Below, in pieces: positions 23,101 to 36,429 of a stretch of DNA of 64,000 nt; position 1 is the stretch's first letter, and each line of letters starts with the position of its first letter. The position numbers and the translations under genes are program-made. Under the pieces are notes generated by a model that worked only from the letters and a program-made list of their open reading frames with translations, did no database searches and was not told the origin of the DNA. The stretch comes from Atriophallophorus winterbourni (taxonomy: Eukaryota; Platyhelminthes; Trematoda; Plagiorchiida; Microphallidae): assembly GCA_013407085.1 (NCBI GenBank), contig JACCGJ010023559.1:186001-250000 (forward strand), in the 5' to 3' direction.

Positions 23101-26100
23101 ATGGAAATAATAATGTATACAAACATGGTAAGCCTCACAATTATTCTTGGGAATATTTGTTAACGTACGAGTGATTCTATTAATTGAAAGTTGCAATGGG
23201 ATAAATTTGAGCAAACTTATCTCTGTTACTGTGATTTTTAACTCATTTCAAATGATAATATCAAACAAGTGGTTGATGCTGCCTAAACATAAATTTGGCT
23301 CAATTTCGAGTTTCTTATTGATTTTTCAATGCTAAATTAATTAAAAATAATGTCCATTTATTATTAATGAAATTGCATTGCCATGGATTCTCAACCCATT
23401 CAACCATTGACGATAAAAAATAACTGTCCTTGTTCACCATCGACGTGAAGTCAATTTGATGATCATGCTCAATTATTAATGTTATATATACAGGAAATAG
23501 AATTTATCTCAACATTTAGATTTATTTGTGCCAATTTATCAGTTCTAAATTAAAAATTAAATTAAAATTGTCCACCATTTTTTATCAACACTTCTACCAC
23601 TTAATGATTACTGCAAGTCCGGCCCCATTTTATTCTCGACGCATAACGCAACCGACGTAATAGAAATTAGAGGTGTATATTTTGAACAAGCAATGTCGAT
23701 GTCAATGTCAATGTCAATTCAATTCAATTCAATTTTAATGATCTTAAAAAATATCGCAATACAAACAACCTCGGAATAATATGTGAACTACGAATAATAT
23801 AACAAGCAAAAATGGGATTTGGTTGCTTACTGAGCAGTTCAAGAATCAGGTAAAAATCCAAATGGCGGATTTTGTTTTCGATTGGTTGGATGACAAATAT
23901 AGATGCATGGGGTCAAGATGTCTCGTTTTTGTCTATGTATCAAGACTTCTTTTGAACATTTGTTGATTTGGTGAATTTACAATATAAGGAACATATAAGA
24001 TTTTTGATGATATGTTAAACATCGATCTGTTTCGGGGTTTGATGAAAATTCCCTTTTGTTGCTTGCTCATAAGAGTAATAAATACTGTGCCACACAAAAC
24101 AGTGCAATTTTTCAATCGGATCACGACATAGAATAAGATGACAGATTTGATCTACGAATTTGTGGCATTCAAATATCCGATTAAATTAATTTGATTTTCA
24201 TAACCGTCGCGTTGTTATCTATCTAATATCCGCCCGAGCTCATCAACAAGGTAAGTTGAGATGATTTTCAATGATCCTGAATTCAGTGCTTATGGATCGA
24301 TAAATTTGAAGCATCAATGCTACCGTCAAACTGAAATATCAAAGCCAATAAAAAAGGCATTCTACAGTGATTCCATCTAACGTTCCACTACAAATGCGTT
24401 AAATTCAATATATTCAATGTATGACTGACACCACTGTGCCCATTGTTTTCCTTTAGCGTGTGAAAGATACTGATATAAAGAACAATAGTTAACGAAATCC
24501 TTCGTAATGTTGCTTTGATCTTTCCGTATAGTTATTCGTGTGGTAAAGTTTCGTCAATTTCGAAATCGTTCATTAATGATCTTCCATATTTCTCATTGAT
24601 TTTTAATAAACTGACTATTTTTACTACGACGTCTCACGCTACAAACAATCTGATCGTGTTGATCCAACATGATAAGTGCACACAGCACGAAACCAGTAGT
24701 TGTCTAAACAAGATGGCAAACAGTGCATGTGGGGATTTTTAGCTTCAATATAACCATTTCTCAATCAACTGAATTTTAATCACTATTCGTTTTCTTAATA
24801 ACAAGGTGTACAGTTATAACGGCAATAAACGTGGGTTCCACCAGTTACAGCTACTTGAAACCTGAATATAATTAACAATAAATGTTGCTAAACTGCACAA
24901 TTATTAAGGAAGTTATATATTTTAATGCATTTTAGAAAATCTGGATAACAGTGCAACGTGTAATCATCAAAACGCCAGTGTTGATGATCGTTATCCACTG
25001 CTGTTTTACAACAAACTTGGCTGCACTGAATTTCGCCAGCTTAAATCTGTTGATTGCGTGAAAGAAATGCTTTTTAACTCTGCAAACGTTAATGAGCATG
25101 CTACAAATCTCAAGTTTCTTTCAATGACTCAAATATGGAATTCAAACAAGAAGGAATTTGTAGAAATATCGGATATATTCAATGATACCGAAACGGTGAG
25201 TTATAATATTGCACAGAAAATATATAGGTAAATAATTTTTAACCATATATACATATATATATATGATAGATAAACTTTTACTCAGAGCAAAAGCTTTCGT
25301 GTAGCCTGCTGTGCTCTTCGAGAATCGACTAATGTTCCTGATGATTAAACGATCACTAAAGGCTGTAATCTTATGCATTATGCTGCATCTTATGTATTTA
25401 TGCATTTTACCTACGCACGCGAAGAGATGGCAAGCTTTTCAACCTTAACTGGTTGAGAGCACAAACCAAGGCACGAAATGTGCTAATCCGTGACCAGCTG
25501 TTTGCCGACGATCTATCCATTATTACTCACACTCAAGAGCAGTCGCTAATGGACTGTTTTTCGTCGGCATGCAAAGACTTTGGGCTAACAATCAGTATGA
25601 GCAAGGCCAAAGTCCTCGGTCAAAGGAACTGTTCCGCCTCCCATCATCACTGTTGGAAACTGTTATCTTGAATCAGTACATCATTTCACATATCTTGGTC
25701 CAACCATTGCGGATAACCGCTCGCTAGACAAGGAGATAGATAAACGGATTGGCAGAGCAGCTGTCTTTCTGTCCCGATTGAACTGTTGTATTTAGGGTAA
25801 CCGCAAACGGACTGTAAAGACAAAGATGATGGTATACAGCGCGTGCATACTAAATTCTTTACTGTACGGCAGTGAAACCGGGACCACCCAATAAAGACAC
25901 GAACGGAAGCTGAATGCTTTCCATCTACGAAGCATCCGTCGTATCTTGAACATATCATGGATGAACGGAGTGACTAATGCTGAAGTGCTTTCAAAAGCTG
26001 GTCTACAGAGCATGTTCACCCTATTGCGACAGCGCCGCCTGCGGTGTTTGGTCATGTCTACAAAATGGAAAATGGTCGTATTCCGAAGGATTTACTCTAT

Positions 26101-29100
26101 GGTGAGTTGCAATTAGGAAGTCAACCATTGGGCAGACCTCACTTGCGGTACAAAGATGTTTGATCTTGGCATTGACTCGGCCAGCTGGGGAGAACTTGCT
26201 CTTGACCGCTCACATTGGAGGAATTGTGTAAAGCGTCGTCTGCAAGCTGGGGAGGAGGAGATCACGCCGCCGGCGTGCAACTGATGCAATACAACCGAGT
26301 TTTATCTATCGTTGCCAGCGCTGCGGCAGAGATTGTTCCTCCCGAATCGGACTGTTTAGTCGTTCCAAAAGCTGTAGAACATGAACATTCATGCGATTGT
26401 GATGTACATTCATGGTCGACATCGACCGAAGGAGGCCAACAACAAGTCTTGGGCAAACTGCTAGATAATTGTCTGATATATACATGAATAACTCTAACAG
26501 AAAAGTTTGGCAACAATATTTTTATGTATTTCGGTGTGAACGTTCAACTGGTTTCTGCAATGGTCAAGTCTAGGATTAGGACCGCTAAGAACGTAATATA
26601 TTTTACGTTTCCTGCTTGCCTAACAAAACTCTGTTCTAATTTAAAGGAGCCGGATGTTGCAAGCTGATTAAATTTATAAGCCAAAGTGTGATATTTATGG
26701 GTGTTTTCATTCTAAACAAGGTGTAAACATGTAAGCTGCTGTTGGGTCAGGCGGTACGACCAGTTTGTTCAATCCTATCTAACCATATGGTTGGATTAAA
26801 CCCATGGTGTCGAAAAATCCGTACGTGCTAACATTGTGCTCACAAATGGTAATGCATGCAAATATGGATTCGGTTTTCCATTCTAGTTTTAAGGATTCAC
26901 TTCGTTTTAATAGCAGTACATTGCGTTGCCCGCACGCACATTGATGGCGTCTCGATTCCTCCCTTAGGTGAACGATTCCAACGATAATCGTGTTCACTCA
27001 CGAATCGCACAAAATAAGAGAGAACCCGATTGGTCACAGGCGTTTATTACGCACAAGACAAATAGCAAAATACATTTTTATCTCATATACACGAATCAAG
27101 CAACACGATATTGTCCTGAAGCGTTTGTTTCGGTTGTCACTTAGATCTGATTTTCAACGGATTTCGTGCCAACCGGGTCGCTTCAAGCCCTCACCACATA
27201 GGGCTCGTTTGACCGTCAAATTGCGATTGACGTTCTTAATCTTCTTATAGTTTCGAGGATGTCGTCGCTTGAAGTGTTCGAATGAAATCCTTCCGAAACC
27301 CGGATTATTACGTGTTCACAATTGCGGTCGTCGGGCCTTTCGGCGTTTCCTGCTCTTGTCTTGTGCCGGTGGATGATATTCTGCATAGAGTTCGAAAGCT
27401 CGTGATTATCAATAATCCAGACTATGTATCGCAAAGTTGTGTTTAGAATTATCATATGTAAATTAGTGGCAAATTAGTAATCGTCATGGGTTGGACATGT
27501 TAGCTCGGATGAGAAGGACAACAACTACCGAGCACATTGTTTATAATCTACCCTCAATAACATTGCTCAACTTCGACTCATTTTGAATTCGCAGTCTTTT
27601 ATGATTTTCAAAATTAGACCGAAAACTCCTCTCCCAGTATTTTATTACTAAATTTGTTTAGTAACAACATCAAGACAGCTGTTTGAATAAGTTGCAAAAT
27701 TGTTTCGATGTTGTGCATATGATGATGCTATAATCAATTGGAAACTAATTGAATATCGTTACAATTCCCTAATGGCGTTACCATTATATTAGGTTTATAA
27801 TGCTCGGATGAAATATCAGGATGTGTATCTTTTTGTAGGGAAAAGAAATCATCCATATGACTCCTAAAAGAAGCGTAGAGACTCCTTGGGTGTATTGCCA
27901 AAAATGCATTGTTCCCAGAGGACTTCGTTTCTTGCAATCGCAAAATTGCCGTCATTTGCAGTCCGAACATAATCGCGTTATTGGCAACGGATTAGAAATC
28001 ACTTGGCCGAAACTGGACTTTCTTTTAGATGATGAAGATACAGATCTCGTACCCGATCAACCGAGCTCAGATATGCAAAACGAATATCCATGTTTCGAAT
28101 TCAGGTGTTTTATCCAACACCCAAAGATGGATAAAGATAAACGTTCTGGGTAAGACGTTTCATAGACCGCTTCATTTCTAATTCATGAGCTCGCAAGAAG
28201 TAAATGAGCTTTGTGTATAACCGGTATAATTTTGCATTTAATCACAGACGATAATGGAAACAATTTCAAAACAAAACTAAACGAGCTCTACAATTATGAA
28301 TTATTTAAAATGAAACATTGTTGAAGACCGTTATGTTCCATTAAATTCATTTGAGCTCTTCTATATCACTTGTTTTAAGGATCACGATCCACAGTTGTTA
28401 TGCGTGCTTTCTGAAATTCGGTTTCGGGATGGTGGAGTAGTGGCCCAAAAAAGAAAAAGCAATTTAATAAGTTTTTCTTATTTATTTCCTTCATGAGCTG
28501 CTTAAATCGAATTATTATTCCAAACGTTTTATAGTCTGCCTGTTACAGGTGTATTTAAATTACGCTGAAGGGCAATGCATTTAATCAGGGTAATTGTGTG
28601 TTCGCTATTATTTCCATCGTATTCAAAAATGGGTTCTACAAAAGTACAAGGTTTATTGAATAATTCTTGAATCAAGCAGAATTTTTCCGAAGGATTCTAT
28701 GTTAAAACAACCACTCCAATTGCTTATTGGCTTCGAATGATAAATAACAGGGGTGTCATTCTAGACTTGCGCTACAATCAAGCACGTCATCTGAATGATG
28801 AAATCAAAAACCCTTTACTTTATTCTGATTTAATCTATTTGCCTCCAAATCAGCACACCGGGATTCATATATTGAAAATCGACCACGGTATTGCAAGCAA
28901 GCATTCGTTACACATACCAAGGTGCAAGAAAAAGCAGCTCTTGAAATGAGCAAAAATCTCAAATAACGCGTGCGAAGAAAGTTCACTCACATGAATTTCT
29001 CTTTAAAATGGATTTTATGGTTTTTAGGTGACAGGTAGTCAGGCACGAAGAAACATTAGGCGCTCACAAAACCGCTTGGTTTACTATGCCAGCAAAATTC

Positions 29101-32100
29101 TGGTGGAACTGCTCACCATACTGTATTGGCATGTATTGTTTATACATGTGTATCACTGTTTGCGGAGCTTACTAATACTCGTTGTCTTTGCTGTAGAAAT
29201 ATTTGAAGTAAGCTAAAAGTTAAATGCCAAGTTTGTGCCGAGCAAAGTCGGAGATTATATGCTTAGTAAGTGTAAATACATCAACTTTTATAGAGCGACA
29301 AAGGCTTCAAGTTTTTCCGGTAACAAGGCAAAATTATTCGTGTATCAAATCAAATCAACTTTAGTCTCAGACACTTTAAACTACGCCAGGTCGGAGAGCC
29401 ATTACATTACAACAGCTCAACATCTGAGGAACTTTCCGGTTCTATGTGCAAAATTAAAGTTGATACAAATAAGCAATGTGGCCACAAACAACCAAGATCA
29501 CGATTACATTCGTTCTACAACCGAAGAGTCAAGGATCGAGGAGTTCGTTTCAGACGAGTGAACTAAAAACTGTGAACTTACATTGAACTAGTAAAACAAT
29601 CTTATACTTTCAAGTTAAGGTTTGCAATGTCACTGTGACCAAAAAGTCATACATGGTTGTGCCCTTTTGATACACCAAGGTTAAGCCGTTCCGAGTAAAC
29701 AGATTGTTTCTCTGAATCAGCAGGCATTCACTCGTTTCGAATATAATGATTTTCGAATGAATTTTTCGTCACATCGTCGAAAACTTTGTTCCGCATTTGG
29801 ACTGTTACTTGAGTAATAATAAACTATATAATCCTATGGGCGAATGTGGATAGTTTATGAAACTACTGAATGCTTACTTTCATACTCGTGTTTACACGAT
29901 TAGTTGCATGCGCAATCTCGTTCGCCGAACATTGACTTTAATACTCATTAATTTTCGCAAGGTTATATGATGCGCTACGTGATCACACCACAAATCTGCT
30001 CAATTGCATAATGTGTGATACATTTGGGAAGTGTGAAACATCTCTCGAGGAAGAAAATTTATCCAAAATACGGAATAGAATGTTCAATATGAATATCCCT
30101 ATCGAAGCAACTGTTACCGAACATAAAAATGAAGTTTTTATCGAAGAAACCATTTCTGAAGGAAGTGAGTCGCTATTTCCGAGTGTGATATAATAAATTC
30201 CGGTCAATTTTTATTATATTTCAACAAAGCGTTACCTATTGCGAATATGTTATGCAATAGGTAATGAAATTTCCTTTGATGTATATATCTTCCAGTGAAA
30301 TAATTATTCAGATACGCGGGTTGAAATGATGTTATTTGTTTATAGAAGCTCATTTGCATGCATCGCCATCACACGCACACACACCACGACCGCTCGTTCT
30401 GTTTGCACTTATCAAGTAGGGACAGTACGATCAGGATCCGCATGCGATTGAAACAGATGTTCATTGTTATTATTCAAGGTAATTTGAGGTTTTTGATGGT
30501 CTAAAAAGCAACACGTAACAATAACCATCAAATGGTAAAAATTGAAATGTAAGTGTATGAAACAAGATGAGGAATTACACTAAGCAGTATATAAGTGTCC
30601 GGAAACCAATAATTCAATATAGGTTCGTCTAATTTCGTTTTAAAATCAGGGAAGCTAGGGGAGTGACCAACGGTAAAAGGTAGACTATTCCTAGTAAAAC
30701 ATACACGGATAGAATAAAAATAATTTATACAGTTCAGGTGGGAATGGGGTACCACCGGTACATATTCATGGATCTGATAATTTCTCGTATCCCTTCGCGT
30801 GAACAAATCCTGTAAGGGATGGCTTAAGTTATTGAATTTTTTATAAAGTAAGATAAATTCAGTTGAGCTATCCTTTCATTATAAGGCTTATTTCGGATGC
30901 TGAGAACTAGTTTTGTTGAGCGGTGGTAGATTCGCTGCATAAGTTCAACATCCTTCTCGAGCCACGGAGACCATAACTGCACACCGTATTCCATGACTGG
31001 TCTCAAGTATGTATTCATGATCCTTGGGAATATCTTGGGCGAAAATTTCCCGAATACCCGTTTGAGTAGATTGAGGACACGTATGGCTATTTTAAAGGCA
31101 GTGTTAGTTTGAAGTGAGCTTTTTAAATTGGAGCATATCCAGACACCCAAATCTTTTTCTGCACTACAATTTGCAAGGACATGTGAACATATATGGGATG
31201 TTAACTCTACTAGATTCCCCACATTCATGAGCCTGCATTTGTTGAAGTTAAACAGCAGGTTGTCCTCCAACGACCAGCTGTGAAGCGTATCAAGATCTTT
31301 TTGTAATAGCAGCTAGTCTCCTGGATTAGGGATGCGACGTGATGACCTTATGTCGTCAGCAAATAACGAAATGTTTCATTGAACAATTTCCAGTACCTCA
31401 TTAACATAAACCAGAAAGTGGATCGGACCAAGGACTGAACCTCCGGGAAGCTCCGCTAGTTGCTGCGATTTTTTTGATAATGCATCGTCAACAAGTACCA
31501 GGGTAGTGCGATTCTTTTGGTAGTCATTTTACCAATTCAATAACTTTCCGGTGATACCAAGCCTTTCAAGCTTCTGCAGTAGTAGGCTATGTTTAACATG
31601 ATTAAATTCTTTGGAGATATCTAGGTAGCAAGCGTGTATTGCTTGCCCCTTATCTAACGCTTGTGTTCAATCATATAGCGTTATTAGTAAAATAGATAAG
31701 CAGGAATAATTCTCTTAAATTCTATGCTGTTTTCTCGAAAACAACTGATTATTTTCGAAATGTTTTATTAAATCTTCAACAATGAGGTTATCAAGTAATT
31801 TGGAAATCACAAGTGACAGTGTAACAGGTCGGTAATTAGAAGCATAAAAAGCGATTTCCACCATTATAAATAGAAGAAATTATTCCGCGTTTCCAATCTG
31901 TAGGAATCACTTCATTTGTAAGTGTTTGTTTGAAATGGTATGTGAGTGGTATGTATAGCAAATTCGCACATCGCTTCAAAGTTACCTATAATTAAAAATC
32001 TACAAGTGAATCTGAAAGTAACCATGCGAATTCTGTCGGGAATATAAGATCTTGTACAGACGGTGGGCGATATACTACTCCCAAAACACCGTCTTTGCCG

Positions 32101-35100
32101 TTGGCTAATCGCACTGAGCACCAGAGTGTATCCCCTAAAACGATGTTGGGATCCGTAAATTTAATGCACGGAAGGTCTTGGCTATAATACAAAGCTACTC
32201 CTCCTCCATCATGGCGAATAATTGACATCTCGGGTAATTCTAGTTTACTATTTGTTTGGTGCGTCTGTAGCCACGTTTCAGTTACCGGGATGATGTCTGG
32301 TGAACATTTCACAAAAGCTGCACGCAGTTCACCGATTTTGTTTCCAAGACATTGTGCGTTGGTGTAGAGGCAGTTCATATTAGTTTTTCTCAAGAATGAT
32401 GGAGTGTGGGAATGGAGGATAGCGGAGTGCAGAATATCTGTTAAGCTGACTCCTCCAGAGTCGGCATATGAAGGTTTTTTGCTTGCAAAGATGCCTGATC
32501 GTTTTATGGTTAAACTGTTTTAATACAATGTTCTATAGTGTCGGCTGCATTTGTTTCTGACACGTCAGCTTATACTGAGTACTCCGTTATTCCACTTGAT
32601 TTTGAATAAATTTACAGTGATTAAACATTCAAGATCTAAAATTTATTGCTTAAAAAGAAATTAACTTTGCAATAACCATAGAGTCGGCGAAGGCTGTCTT
32701 GCTAATGTCGCTCAACTGGTTCACGAAATTTCATTTAATGAATGCTCCAATCGAGGTTTAAATACCATATCCCAATTTGTTTGTGCTTAGGAATATAAGT
32801 TCCGTAATTCCCGTCTTTTATGATTTTATTTTTTCAATGTTTGTATAAGAGTTAAGCACCCGGTTCGTGCTGTCTCTGATGAAAATGATGTTGATGAGAG
32901 CATAGGAGGAAATCTTCGTATTGTACTGAACGAAATTTGTCGGTGAAGAAAATATAAATCTTTTTGGGTAATTTGCGAGCGGTAATGTGTGTCAAATGAA
33001 ATGCTGAATAAAATTTTGTTTTCGCTCAAACACCGCAATTTTGTTCAGATTCAACCACTTGGAGGAATTGCATTTTAGAATAATATGCATCTGTTTGATG
33101 GGATAAAATGTGACATTCAAGGGACAGATTGCATAACACCATTAATTTTAAAAGCATGTGATTATTAAATTATTGTTCAATAAATTTAAATATCATGGCC
33201 CATTAAACTGTAAACTCAAGTGTTTGGGTTGCATAAGAAATAAGCTCATGTGTCTCAAAAGACCATCAGGTGGCGTACTTTCATTTCAACCGAGCACAAT
33301 TCATTCATTCATTCCTAGTTCTTTCAGTCAAAAGGTTCATATCGATGTTCCTGAATCGTATATTTCATGAAGCAATGATATTTCCTCTTCTAGCTAACGA
33401 TGAAAATCAACCACCGAAAATTAACCCGTTAAGCAACCGTCACGTTACTCCTGCATACGTCGCCGCGATGAAAGCGTTACAGGAAGAACTGGAAGAAGCA
33501 GAAAGGAACCGTCGTATTTTACGTAATTCAATATTACCCAATTATTTCAAAACGAAACAAGGAATGAATTTTCTGCTTAAACAGGTTGATTGCATAGAAT
33601 ATCGATGAAAATAACTTACCATTTTTGTTTAATTTCTAGCGGATTTATTTATGTTTCAGATTCCTGACCCAAAGCTAATTGTACAACAGATTGCGAACTT
33701 TGAGGCGATCGAAGTGAATAAAACGGCAATGAACAACGAGGGTTAGTTTTACACAATGAAATTCAAATGGAAATATGTAGTGTTTCTCAATTGTTATAAG
33801 GATGATTCCTTGGTGTTACAAGCTTTAATAATTTGTGGTGACAAAAAGCACATAGATTCACAATTAATATAGCATCGTAAATATTCGTTCATGAAAAAGA
33901 AATAACACATTATCATGTAATGTCACGTCTAGTTCAACTGAATACTTATCATGAGATAATACGCAGGTGTCGTTAAATCTTTATGCAACAAATGCGTATC
34001 CTAATTGCAAATAAATGTTTCTACGCTGGGAGCAGTAACACTAGTTTCAGGGAGGGCATTCCAAGTGAAACAGGCCCGTGCAGAATTAAAAATATCGGCG
34101 ATTGCTAATACGGGAATGGAGAATTTGTAGTGTCGTGGAGTGGTTTTGTATGTTATGACTCACGCTATTCGAATGAATGTTTTAAAGGATGATGCGGGGT
34201 ATTTAATATTTTGTATGTTAGTATCGCATTACTCCGAATGCATTTCAGTGAGATCGCAATATATCGAGCGTCGTGATGAGAGTAGACGAAAGTCCAGTCA
34301 GCACGAATTTTCATATCATATTGTTTCATTTGTCATTTGAAGTTTTCCGAAAGGCGCAGCGAAACCGCCATAGTTCAAAATATTGAAGATGCACAATATT
34401 TGTGTGCGAGGAGTAAAATTTCAATTGTGTACATAGTAACATGTTGAAAATTGATAAAAAAGTGCAAAATCGAAAGTTGACCGAAAACAGAGAAAAAATG
34501 TTGAAAAATTAATGAAAAGAATTCGAATGAAATTCGAACATCGTCTCCATTATGCTCATACGAAACCCATTGAGTTGTATACTATACACAAAAATAATCG
34601 AATCCCATACATATTTTTATGTTTATTTATTCAGTAAAATCCTCAGTGAAAAATTTTGAACATATCGATCGATTACTACACAAGGAACACGATTGTGATG
34701 GAAATGAAAACGATGGTTTATTACATAATATCAGCAAACTTCGTCCGAGCAACGGATTCCCGGACACTTCAGAGCGGTTTCTTTATTACCAACCTTTAAA
34801 GCAAGAGGAAGGTGAGCTACCATTCATTAATTTAATTGAGAATTTTTACATTTACGAAATTGTTATCGTTGCATTTTATTCTTGTTCTTCTTTTTGTTTC
34901 CTCGATCTTTAGAATATTTTGCTTTTGATTAAAATATGCTGTTTTAGATGCATGTTTAATATGTAATTTAACACCAAATGCTTGTAATTTGTTGGGCGAC
35001 CCGTTTGTTCCGAAAATTAATATTTCTAGAGAAATTGTAGATAGATCCACTTGATTGTTATTCATACATTCAACAGTCAATTTCCTATTAATCATATGCA

Positions 35101-36360
35101 CGCTTGATATTTCCAGCTTCACACAAACGAGTCCCATGCGATGAAGTTGCATTGATGGCTCGTCGTCGATCCAGCACGTCTTTGACACGATCGGCTACGA
35201 AACCCAGTGAAATGAAGAGAATGTCAAAAATATTTGGAAAATCAGTCAGATTGGTGTATTCCAATGAGCACTATGCCCGGATTGAGGATCCAGTCAGAAG
35301 AAAGTTGTATTTCATCAGTTTAATTGGAGGCCCGGAACAGGGACAACGTGAATTGAAACGCATGCGCGGTTTACGTTTGCAACCAAATCATATAGAGTGT
35401 GGCCGTGTTCACGCCGGATCGATTTGTAGCAGTCACTTCCGGTTAGTCAATTGGGGTTTCGAAACTGCTTACTTCCGGATCAAGCCTCAGGTGGACACCG
35501 ATTCTATACAAGCGTCGTATAAACCTGAGCCCATTCCGCCAGGTAAGAATGGAAATCAGCATTGCTAAAATGAATACGACAGTTGATATGAGATCAGTTT
35601 TAAGAGACACTGTGCCCCATGAAATGGAAACCACTATGACTTGTAGTGAGTACACAGTGTATGATTAATTACTCTCTTTGACTAAGCTTTTGGTATAGAC
35701 AGACTGATAGTAGTACCATTCGTATGCATTAAAAATATGTGTGGTTTCTTGATTTTCGATGTTTGCACATAGTGTCCATCACCGAGCTAACACTGAAATC
35801 AACGTAAGGCCGTAATACATTAAAAGATTTGATATTTCTGTGTTTGAACAATAACTAGTGTAGAACAAGCCGTTGTTTGAAATTAAAATCAACTGGCTTG
35901 ACTACTTGACTCATTGATAGAAACTCTATTTGGCTCTCTATGAAAGCCCTAAATACTCATGTTCTAATAATGTTTAGCATGCGAATGTTCTGGTGGGCAT
36001 ATGGATAATGACTGGGAATCCAGATTTGAAAAATATTATAATAAAATGCGTCATCCGAGGAACGGAAAACGTCTTCTAGTGGTGCTACCTTCTGTAAAGT
36101 TGATCAGAGGTGTTCAATCGTGGTGTCCAAAATCAATAAAAGTACATTAATTTTGTAAGACGGTCGGCCTTCTCATACATGTTGCAAACGTGAAGCGATT
36201 TCGTAGATGAGATAACAGCATGGTGCATACAATATTCAAAAATTCATGAAAAAAATAATATTATGGTTTGCTCTGAACATATTATTTAATGCTGTTTTCT
36301 TGCTGTACTTTTTCATGTAACCCGGACACGTTTAACATACAAACATACCATAGCGTAATA

Positions 36361-36429
<69 letters not shown>

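Noticed and set aside
29235..29561. 108-codon open frame in an intron
   Set aside because: No domain, no matching splice phase, and composition like surrounding noncoding DNA.
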